A DNA stretch of 9,351 bases from an uncultured Clostridium sp. Its GTDB lineage: Bacteria; Bacillota; Clostridia; TANB77; CAG-508. Location: contig CAMMNR010000063.1 of the NCBI GenBank assembly GCA_946498265.1, positions 1-9,351 of the forward strand. The letters run 5' to 3'. Shown piece after piece: positions 1 to 5,964 of the stretch; position 1 is the first letter of the stretch, and the number at the start of each line of letters is the position of its first letter. Position numbers and translations under genes: made by a program. A model generated the notes under the pieces. That model saw only the letters and a list, made by a program, of their open reading frames with translations. It did not search any database and was not told the origin of the DNA.

Positions 1-1680
1 TTATTTTATTTCTTCTACATATATTTTGTCATTTACTGCTACTACTGTATATTTTCTGATATTTTTTAACTCCTTTATTTCTTCAAATTCTCCATATTCT
101 TCTATTTGTTTTTTAGCTTCTTCTTGTTTTTCTTTTAATTTTTTTTCTTCTTCCTTTTTCAAGTATTTAAATTCTATCATTACTCCTTTGTAACCTTTGC
201 TTTGGTCTTTTGGTATTAATAATATGTCTGGATATTTTCTTTGTACTTCCATTTCTGATTTTAATCTAAATATTTTTAGGTTCATTGCTATACAGTAGAA
301 TATTAATTTTACATATTTCTCATCAAATTTCACAAAGTCTCTATTTGATAAGTTTTGTAAATATTGTTTTAGCATTTCTGTTATTTTTTCTATTTTTCCT
401 TCTAGTGCTATTTCTCTTGCTATTTCTGTATAATTTTCGTTTATGTCTATATTTATTTCTTTTTTTAGTATTTGTAAAAAGTAGTCTGTGTATATTTCTT
501 TCATTACTTTATTTGGTATATTTAATTTTGGATATCCTACCTCTTCGTCTCCTATTGTTAGATATCCTAAATAGAATAACATTGATACTAGATCTTTTTC
601 TGTGAATTCTATCGCTGGGTTGAATTTTTGTGTTATTTCACTTACTATTCCTTCTCCTGATACTGTTTTTTCTATTACTTTTTCTCTTTCTTCTCCTTTG
701 CATAAATCTAACATTTTTCCTAGTTTGCTATAGTCACTTGCTATGTTCATATCTATTAATTCTGTTGGCATTCTATTGAATCTTATATATCTATTTAAAA
801 AATATAAACACATATTTGAATTGTATATTTTTTCTTTTCCATTTATTGAAAATCTATATCCATCATAGTTTTCTTTCATTATTGGTAATATTTCTTCTTG
901 TTCTTTTTCTGTTATTCCTTGTTCTTTTAATAGATTTACCAATTCTCTTTTTGTAAATCCCATCATTTCATTAAAACTTGCATTTTGTGTCTTATCTGAA
1001 CCTATATTGAATCCTGATGTTAAACTATCTAGTGTTATTGGCGCTACTCCTGTTATAAATATTCTATCTACTACACTTTCTGTTCCCTTTTTTAGTATTT
1101 CATACCATTTTCTCACTTTTCCATTTTTTGATACTAAATTTTTAAATTGATTTGTGTTAAATCCTAATAATTCGTTTGCAAAATGGTCATATTCATCTAT
1201 TATTACATATATTTTTCCTTCTGCTTTTTGTACGTTAAATGCTTTTATTAAATTGTCTAATATATTTTCTGCCTCATCATCATTGTTCACAAAAAAGTCC
1301 ATTTCATATCTTTCTATAAATAATTTTATTGATGATGCTACTTCGTTTTTGAATCCTTTTATTGTTGTTTCTTCATTTGTTGTATCTATTCCTGAAAAAT
1401 TGAATTTTAATATGTAATAACTATTTTTTAATTTTGTTTGATTTTTTCCTATATATGTATTTCCATATAACTTTTCAAATTTATTTGCTTTTTTTAAGTC
1501 ATAATAGTTTTCTAAAGTGCTTGTAAATAGTGTTTTCCCGAATTTTCTTGGACGTAAAAACATGATATATGGCTCTGATATATTCTCTAATTCTTCTATA
1601 TATTTTGTCTTATCTACATAATAATAATCATTTTCTATTAACCTTTCATAATCACTTATTCCATATGGTAATTTTTTCAA
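1..1680 (-). CDS. AAA-ATPase-like protein with C-terminal PD-(D/E)XK nuclease-like domain
   Basis: A complete 559-aa protein whose TAA stop is the first three bases of the window. The start is TTG (bases 1678-1680), chosen because AAGGAGGT lies 8 nt upstream and the N-terminus has the family opening K-L-P-Y-G-I-S-D-Y. The AAA-ATPase-like domain (Pfam AAA-ATPase_like type) shows the Walker A variant R-P-R-K-F-G-K-T at about residues 43-50, a Walker B I-I-D-E-Y-D near 160 and the typical F-I-T-G-V-A-P segment. The C-terminus fits the PDDEXK_9 nuclease fold: D about 485 in P-D-I-L-L, then E503-F-K505. A charged, Lys/Glu-rich helix follows. Such proteins are often multicopy in Clostridia and Bacteroidetes; their cellular role is poorly defined, and a nucleic-acid or mobile-element role is inference. 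The gene has its own promoter and is separated by a terminator from the remnant upstream. It contains no in-frame CGG codon. The family call is confident, the function is not. Confidence 0.9.
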   Translation of the reverse strand: MKKLPYGISDYERLIENDYYYVDKTKYIEELENISEPYIMFLRPRKFGKTLFTSTLENYYDLKKANKFEKLYGNTYIGKNQTKLKNSYYILKFNFSGIDTTNEETTIKGFKNEVASSIKLFIERYEMDFFVNNDDEAENILDNLIKAFNVQKAEGKIYVIIDEYDHFANELLGFNTNQFKNLVSKNGKVRKWYEILKKGTESVVDRIFITGVAPITLDSLTSGFNIGSDKTQNASFNEMMGFTKRELVNLLKEQGITEKEQEEILPIMKENYDGYRFSINGKEKIYNSNMCLYFLNRYIRFNRMPTELIDMNIASDYSKLGKMLDLCKGEEREKVIEKTVSGEGIVSEITQKFNPAIEFTEKDLVSMLFYLGYLTIGDEEVGYPKLNIPNKVMKEIYTDYFLQILKKEINIDINENYTEIAREIALEGKIEKITEMLKQYLQNLSNRDFVKFDEKYVKLIFYCIAMNLKIFRLKSEMEVQRKYPDILLIPKDQSKGYKGVMIEFKYLKKEEEKKLKEKQEEAKKQIEEYGEFEEIKELKNIRKYTVVAVNDKIYVEEIK

Positions 1681-1739
1681 ATTGATTACCTCCTTAAAAT
1701 TTAATGCTTTCTATATATTTTGTTTTACTTTGCACTTAT

Positions 1740-1768
1740 ATTTTACTATATTATATATTTAATATCAA
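1740..1768 (-). promoter_or_regulatory. Sigma-A-type promoter for the AAA/nuclease gene
   Basis: On the minus strand TTGATA (bases 1763-1768) is followed after 17 nt by TAAAAT (1740-1745), close to the vegetative consensus. It lies about 60 bp upstream of the TTG start and AAGGAGGT site of the AAA/nuclease gene. The surrounding DNA is almost pure A/T, so chance matches are common, but spacing and placement are good. Confidence 0.5.
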
Positions 1769-1816
1769 GAGATTTACTGTAAAAATATCTGAACTTTTTA
1801 TTGACCGATTACACAA

Positions 1817-1857
1817 AATAAATGGTAATACTTATTTACTAGATATTACCATTTATT
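1817..1857 (-). terminator. Hairpin terminator after the lectin-fold remnant
   Basis: A perfect 14-bp inverted repeat (1817-1830 with 1844-1857) with a 13-nt loop lies about 60 bp downstream of the stop of the minus-strand remnant. On minus it is followed by TTTTGTGT, a weak T tract; on plus it is followed by AAAAAT. It insulates the AAA/nuclease gene from upstream transcription. It is probably a terminator, although the stem is AT-rich and the tail imperfect. Confidence 0.5.
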
Positions 1858-1919
1858 AAAAATATTTTATACAAATTTATATAACTATCCTCAACTTTGA
1901 CTGTCGGGTTCTAGTTCTA

Positions 1920-2137
1920 CTAATAAAGTGTGAGCCTAGAACCAGTGTCCGAAAATACAGTATAAGGAATGCCATTATTCTCTCGATAATTCACTCTATT
2001 ACTTCCATTAGTATCAGAGTCCGTGTAGCAACTACCTCTTCTTATTCTATCGAATGTAGTTCTTGCCTCTAATGTCCAATCATATGCATTTCCAGCTAAA
2101 TCATATACATTTTTTACTTTATATTCTTCTTTATTGT
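1920..2137 (-). pseudogene. C-terminal remnant of an FGE-sulfatase/C-type-lectin-like protein
   Basis: An open frame of about 72 codons without a start codon ends at TAG (1920-1922). It reads K-N-V-Y-D-L-A-G-N-A-Y-D-W-T, later R-R-G-S, then N-R-V-N-Y-R and finally the end G-S-R-L-T-L-Y. This is the layout of the C-terminus of formylglycine-generating-enzyme-like (SUMF1/C-type lectin fold) domains, in which a D-L-x-G-N-x-x-x-W-T motif precedes R-G-G-S and a terminal G-x-R. Such domains occur in phage tail and surface proteins and in diversity-generating-retroelement targets. Here the homology stops near base 2137, where plus-strand sequence of an XRE regulator begins, so the N-terminal part is missing. 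A hairpin terminator follows at 1817-1857. I read it as a decayed remnant; the parent protein is unknown. Confidence 0.6.
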
Positions 2138-2278
2138 TATTCTGAATATGAAAATGGGAAACGTACTATTCCTATTCAACACCTAATTACTCTTGCTAAA
2201 TTTTATGGAACTACTATTGATTATATTGTTGGTCTTTCTGATGAAAATTCAAAACTTAATAATAAAAAAACAAGTTAA
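2138..2278 (+). pseudogene. C-terminal remnant of an XRE-family (HTH_3) transcriptional regulator
   Basis: On the plus strand, from base 2138, the frame reads Y-S-E-Y-E-N-G-K-R-T-I-P, then L-I-T-L-A-K-F-Y and D-Y-I-V-G-L-S-D-E, ending in TAA at 2276-2278. This is the end of a Cro/C1-type HTH domain: recognition-helix end, the conserved Y-E-N-G-K-R turn, helices 4 and 5, and the L-x-x-Y/I-L-x-G-x-S-D-E tail. The first two helices and any start codon are absent. The open frame upstream of 2138 is hydrophobic antisense of the lectin-fold remnant, with no HTH similarity. It is therefore a 5'-truncated fragment, not a functional regulator. A strong bidirectional terminator follows immediately. It is the only plus-strand gene remnant in the window. 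Confidence 0.7.
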
Positions 2279-2330
2279 AAAACAACCTTTACTTTGACAT
2301 CTTTCAAAGTTATTAAAGGTTGTTTTTTAA
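2275..2330. terminator. Strong bidirectional terminator between the XRE remnant and spoVT
   Basis: A perfect 17-bp inverted repeat (2275-2291 with 2314-2330) is flanked on each strand by an A run and a T run. It encloses a second stem CTTTGA/TCAAAG (2292-2297 with 2304-2309). The plus-strand XRE stop overlaps its left edge, and the minus-strand spoVT stop lies 19 bp from its right edge, so it can terminate both. Confidence 0.85.
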
Positions 2331-2348
2331 CAATTATGATATTTTATC

Positions 2349-2904
2349 TTATATTTCCATTTGACTCCCTAAAAAACTTGCTGCTGATTGTGCTACTTTT
2401 TTCTCCGCTTCTGTCATTTTCGTTTTTGCTTCTTTTGACATCAATATTACAGTTCCTATCGTATCTCCATTTGAAACTATTGGATAAACTATTTGAGCAT
2501 TGTGCTTTCTTTCTGGATTATCATTTTTTGTTATTGGCATTGCTAGATCACTATTATCTTTACTTGTGTAAACTTCTTTGTCCTCCATTAATTGTTCCAA
2601 TTCTTTACTTATATCTTGTTCTAAAAATTCTTTTTTTGAGCCTCCAGACACTGCTATTATTGTGTCTTTATCTGTTATACATGCTATATGACCTGTTGTT
2701 TTTGATAATGTTTCAGCATATCCTGCTGCAAATTCTGATAATTCCCCTATAGGAGAATATTTTTTTAATATTACTTGACCTTCTCTATCAGTAAAAATTT
2801 CTAGAGGATCGCCGTTCTTTTATTCTCAATATCTTTCTTATTTCTTTTGGTATTACAACTCTACCTAAATCATCTATCCTTCTTACAACTCCAGTTGCTT
2901 TCAT
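2349..2904 (-). CDS. spoVT: Stage V sporulation protein T, read through one +1 frameshift
   Basis: SpoVT is a forespore transcription factor with an N-terminal AbrB-type swapped-hairpin DNA-binding domain and a C-terminal GAF-like domain. The ATG at 2902-2904 follows AAAGGTG. Residues 1-30 read M-K-A-T-G-V-V-R-R-I-D-D-L-G-R-V-V-I-P-K, the SpoVT/AbrB signature. After ...R-I-K-E30 the zero frame meets CGG (2812-2814) and would stop within about ten codons. Skipping the C gives GGC GAT CCT and continues G-D-P-L-E-I-F-T-D-R-E-G, then I-L-K-K-Y-S-P-I-G-E-L. The E-G-D-P-L-E-I run is the conserved SpoVT sequence. The GAF part (about residues 55-184) runs unbroken, with V-S-G-G-S-K-K-E and ending S-F-L-G-S-Q-M-E-I. 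The restored length of 184 aa is normal (about 178 in Bacillus). An internal ATG at 2651 would give only a 100-aa GAF piece lacking DNA binding. The gene is either recoded or a very young pseudogene; conservation on both sides favours recoding. Confidence 0.9.
2812..2814 (-). other. Putative +1 frameshift site in spoVT (GAA C GGC)
   Basis: The zero-frame codons are AAA GAA CGG CGA. Homology requires AAA GAA, a skipped C (base 2814), then GGC GAT CCT, giving K-E-G-D-P. The slip codon is CGG and the +1 codon is glycine, as at both recD2 sites. Confidence 0.75.
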
Positions 2905-2934
2905 TTTTCACCTTTCCTTTCTAGTAACAAATCT

Positions 2935-2963
2935 GGTTGGAAAATTGTAATTATTTTTCAACC
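2935..2963. repeat. GGTT...AACC hairpin containing one copy of a 19-bp repeat
   Basis: An imperfect inverted repeat with GGTTGGAAAA at one end and TTTTTCAACC at the other lies in the spoVT leader. Bases 2948-2966 are identical to bases 5182-5200 on the far side of the KAP NTPase gene, which also sit in a GGTT...AACC hairpin. It could be a leader hairpin or one side of an insertion repeat. Confidence 0.5.
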
Positions 2964-2994
2964 TTTTTCTTCTTTTAAAATTTATGTCTACTCT

Positions 2995-3023
2995 TATTAT
3001 TACAAATCAAGAAAAATTTATAC
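2995..3023 (-). promoter_or_regulatory. Possible sigma-G-like promoter for spoVT
   Basis: On minus, GTATA (3019-3023) is followed after 17 nt by AATAATA (2995-3001). In the Bacillus consensus sigma-G promoters read GHATR and CATWMTA with similar spacing, and spoVT is a known sigma-G gene there. The match is one base off in the -10 element, and the region is so AT-rich that chance is a serious alternative. Confidence 0.3.
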
Positions 3024-3032
3024 ATTTTTTCT

Positions 3033-3069
3033 AAAAAAAACATATAAGAAAATTTCTTACATGTTTTTT
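3033..3069 (-). terminator. Rho-independent terminator of the KAP NTPase gene
   Basis: On minus the sequence runs A6, ACATGTAAGAA, a short loop, TTCTTATATGT, then T8. The 11-bp stem contains one G-U wobble and is followed by a clean T run. It lies about 70 bp downstream of the TGA stop at 3141-3143. Confidence 0.8.
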
Positions 3070-3140
3070 CATCTTAATATTTTTATTTCTATTATTTTCT
3101 GAGTTTTCAACTATTGATTTTATTGTATTTCTATTTCAAA

Positions 3141-5129
3141 TCAATTTTCCTCAGTATCTTGCACTTCCTCTTTTTTAGGTAAAAAACTTAATTTATATTT
3201 TGACAAAATCATATCTAAACTTTTTGAGAATTCTTTTAACATTACAATTTTTATAGTAGGATCTTTTCCCTTTAGATAATCATCAATTACCTGTTTTAAT
3301 TGCTTAATATTTTTCATCTCTGGTTCTATTTGCTTTGTATATTTATTTGCTCTATCTAATAATTTTTCTTTTATTAAAACTATATCTTCATTACTTGCAC
3401 ATGATATTCTTTGAAATAATTGGAATGTATCATAATATTTAAAGATTGGTATATCCATACACTCTTTATCAAATCTTTCGTAAAAGTTTTCCATTTTCAT
3501 AGGTATAAATTTCATAATTTCTTCTGCTTTTTCTTTATACATTCTATCTAGTAATTGGTTATTTAGCATATTAAAATGTTTTAATATATCTTCCATATCT
3601 TCTGCAACTTCTTCTATTGCTATTTTTCCTAATTCCTCTTCAACATTAGGACAATATTCAGAAGATAAAGAAGAAATATTCATTCCTGCAAAAAACATTG
3701 CTTTTAATATTTTTAAGTCATATTTTATTAATCCTTTTCTTGAAAAATAACTAAAATATGCAAATATCTTTACCATATCTATTAATTTAATTTTTCCTGC
3801 TTTTACATCTTCCACTATTTCCTCTATAACATTTTCAAATTGATCATCTGATATTTTCCAATATTCTTCTGTAAGTAATCTTCTATATGCTGGTAAATTT
3901 TCTGTATCTACAGTATTTCTTATTGTTTCCATGTTTTCTTTAAATAGTTTCATATCAAATATACGTGTTCTTACATAGTATTCAATAAATTTGAAAAATC
4001 TATATTCTGATTTGAAGTTATAGTAATAGTTACTGTCAAATTCTTTTATATAAAATTGTCTATTATCCATCAATATCCTTGAAGAAACTAAAATTGATTT
4101 ATATTCTTCATTATCTTTTATATTCATAAATTTATCTTTTGTTATTTTTCCTGCTTTTATTTCAAATGATACTGCTATTGTAAAAATAAGCATTGTTTGC
4201 ATTACTCTGTGACTTGTATTTGGATATGATTTATTAACCATTTCATATATTTTCATGAAATCATTTAATGCATGTTTTAATATTCTTAAGTTTCTTGTTC
4301 CACTTTTATTAAATGTTGATATAATTAATCCTGTGTTTTCTCTTAAAAATCTTATTAAATCTGGATTATTCTCATATCTCATTAATATTCCATTTATAAT
4401 ATAATCAAATTTAGGTGCATATTCAAATGTTTCTCCTATTAATTTTTCTTTTATTCTTTCATAGTCATTTGCTTTGTCAAATACATGTTCTATTTTATCT
4501 TGTATTTTTTCTACCATAGGTTTGTCTGTTTTATTTAATTCATCTTGTTTGTCTAAAAGATATGTCGCTATAAATGTTTTCATTTCTAGATTTGAACTTT
4601 TTAGTTTTGTAGATAATTCTTTTTCATTACAAATTATTATTGTTTTTATATGGTCATGTTCAACAAAATTATTTATATATCCTAAAATGTCTATAACATC
4701 TACATTTGCTCTTTCAAGATCATCAAAACATAATACTTTATCATCTGTAGAAAAGAATTCTTCATAATCTACTTTGTCTCCTGTTTGTGTAACTCCAAAG
4801 AAATTTGCCATGTCAATACCTGTTTTTGCATATTCTGGTATCGTTGTTTGTTCATTAGCATCCATATATTTTCTTAGATTTTTGTCCATAAGTTGAGTAG
4901 TTTCTATGAATATTTTTTTACTAATTTCTTCTAAGTTTGATATTCCATATAAAGACATATATATTGTTGTATATCTTCTTCCATTTAATTGCATTGACTC
5001 TATTTTTTTCTTTATTTTATTGTTCCAAAAATGGGTTTTTCCTGATCCCCATTCTCCGTTAATCATTATTGCATAATCTGTGTAATCTGATCTTACATAA
5101 TCTAATATACTTTCTACTAAATCTTCCAT
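3141..5129 (-). CDS. KAP-type P-loop NTPase, possible defence gene
   Basis: A 662-aa protein. The ATG at 5127-5129 is preceded by AGAGGA about 12 nt upstream. Walker A is G25-E-W-G-S-G-K-T32, the G-x-W-G-x-G-K-[TS] form typical of KAP-family STAND NTPases. Walker B is K-V-L-C-F-D-D-L-E-R at about 131-140. It is followed by an I-I-I-C-N-E-K-E-L sensor-like strand near 160-170. The remaining roughly 480 residues are alpha-helical, charged and without a clear transmembrane segment or recognised effector domain. Some KAP NTPases act in phage exclusion (PifA is the known example), so a defence role is plausible but not shown. It lies between comF and spoVT with its own terminator, and a 19-bp direct repeat lies on both sides, suggesting an inserted cassette. 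No in-frame CGG is present and the frame is intact. A chaperone-like or membrane-associated role remains possible. Confidence 0.8.
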   Translation of the reverse strand: MEDLVESILDYVRSDYTDYAIMINGEWGSGKTHFWNNKIKKKIESMQLNGRRYTTIYMSLYGISNLEEISKKIFIETTQLMDKNLRKYMDANEQTTIPEYAKTGIDMANFFGVTQTGDKVDYEEFFSTDDKVLCFDDLERANVDVIDILGYINNFVEHDHIKTIIICNEKELSTKLKSSNLEMKTFIATYLLDKQDELNKTDKPMVEKIQDKIEHVFDKANDYERIKEKLIGETFEYAPKFDYIINGILMRYENNPDLIRFLRENTGLIISTFNKSGTRNLRILKHALNDFMKIYEMVNKSYPNTSHRVMQTMLIFTIAVSFEIKAGKITKDKFMNIKDNEEYKSILVSSRILMDNRQFYIKEFDSNYYYNFKSEYRFFKFIEYYVRTRIFDMKLFKENMETIRNTVDTENLPAYRRLLTEEYWKISDDQFENVIEEIVEDVKAGKIKLIDMVKIFAYFSYFSRKGLIKYDLKILKAMFFAGMNISSLSSEYCPNVEEELGKIAIEEVAEDMEDILKHFNMLNNQLLDRMYKEKAEEIMKFIPMKMENFYERFDKECMDIPIFKYYDTFQLFQRISCASNEDIVLIKEKLLDRANKYTKQIEPEMKNIKQLKQVIDDYLKGKDPTIKIVMLKEFSKSLDMILSKYKLSFLPKKEEVQDTEEN

Positions 5130-5162
5130 TTTTAACTCATTCCTCTCTTAAGGCACGAATAT

Positions 5163-5197
5163 GGTTAAAAAAAATTAAATTTAATTATTTTTCAACC
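5163..5197. repeat. GGTT...AACC hairpin upstream of the KAP gene with the second 19-bp repeat copy
   Basis: An imperfect 35-nt palindrome centred on AAATTT lies between comF and the KAP NTPase gene. Its right arm is part of the direct repeat at 5182-5200, identical to 2948-2966. It may act as a weak comF terminator or as one end of the KAP insertion. On minus, GGAGG lies just ahead of it with no good coding frame after, which may be a relic of a displaced gene start. Confidence 0.5.
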
Positions 5198-5211
5198 TTT
5201 CCTCCTTTGTT

Positions 5212-5850
5212 TTAATCTTTTGCAATTACTAGAACTATTATGCTTTTTATATTTGCATTTTTTAATATTTTGCTTGCTTCATTTACTGTGTTTCCAGTAG
5301 TATATATATCATCTATTAATAAAACTGTTTTATTATTTAATACTTCTTTATTCTTTAATTCATATACATTTTGTATATTTTTTTCACGTTCACTTTTATT
5401 TAGTTTACTTTGTTCTATGGTATTTTTTATTTTATATAAACATTTACTTGAAACTGGAATTCTTAGCTTTTTACTAAGTTCTTTTGCTATTAATAATGAT
5501 TGATTGTATCCTCTTTCTTTGTTTCTTTTTTTACTTATTGGAATTGGTATAATTGTATCACAAGTTTTTAAAATTTCAAACCATTTTTCATTTTTTATTA
5601 AAAAATTTACAAAAGTTTTATATAAATACGATTTTTCATTAAATTTGTAATTTATTATTAATTTTCTTATATTTCCTTCATATTTAAAACAATAAAATAA
5701 TTTTTCAAAATTTTTATCAGTGTAGTTTTCTATTCCAAAAACTGCTTCTTTTTTTAAAATTAATTCACATTTTTTACATAAATAGTTATTATCTAATTTT
5801 TGACAAATACCACAAATTGGCGGAAAAATTAAATTTATAATTTTTTCTAT
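5212..5850 (-). CDS. comF: ComF family protein, no canonical start codon
   Basis: The frame is open from the in-frame stop at 5875 to the TAA at 5212-5214. It encodes a ComF-type protein: zinc-ribbon cysteines (C-G-I-C, then C-K-K-C) near the N-terminus, K-Y-E-G-N-I-R-K-L-I-I-N-Y-K-F in the middle, P-I-P-I-S-K-K-R-N-K-E-R-G-Y-N-Q-S, and the phosphoribosyltransferase signature V-L-L-I-D-D-I-Y-T-T-G-N-T near the end. ComF proteins take part in DNA uptake or processing. The frame contains no ATG, GTG or TTG. The best start I can propose is ATA at 5848-5850, 10 nt after AAGGGAG, which gives I-E-K-I-I-N-L-I-F-P-P and 212 aa, matching the usual M-x-x-L-x-x-L-I-F-P-P opening and family length. ATT codons slightly downstream are alternatives. 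It follows recD2, a common Clostridia order. The gene identity is certain, the start is not. Confidence 0.87.
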   Translation of the reverse strand: MEKIINLIFPPICGICQKLDNNYLCKKCELILKKEAVFGIENYTDKNFEKLFYCFKYEGNIRKLIINYKFNEKSYLYKTFVNFLIKNEKWFEILKTCDTIIPIPISKKRNKERGYNQSLLIAKELSKKLRIPVSSKCLYKIKNTIEQSKLNKSEREKNIQNVYELKNKEVLNNKTVLLIDDIYTTGNTVNEASKILKNANIKSIIVLVIAKD

Positions 5851-5964
5851 TTTATATCTACTCCCTTCAGATTTTTACTATATTAAGTTTTCTATATTTT
5901 TATAAATGTACAATACTATAAAATATTGTATATTTTATTTTTGTATATTAAATTTTTTAACAGT

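Noticed and set aside
285..605. Plus-strand open frames rich in Phe, Leu, Ser and Ile throughout (for example 285-605, 2294-2752, 5240-5503, 9059-9316)
   Set aside because: They are antisense shadows of AT-rich minus-strand genes, without ribosome sites or family motifs.
2349..2651. A stand-alone 100-aa GAF protein
   Set aside because: It is the C-terminal part of SpoVT. The AbrB half lies directly upstream in another frame, and the internal ATG has no ribosome site.
5909..5930. Small hairpin between recD2 and comF as a terminator
   Set aside because: Only 7 AT-only base pairs, with no T tract on the minus strand.
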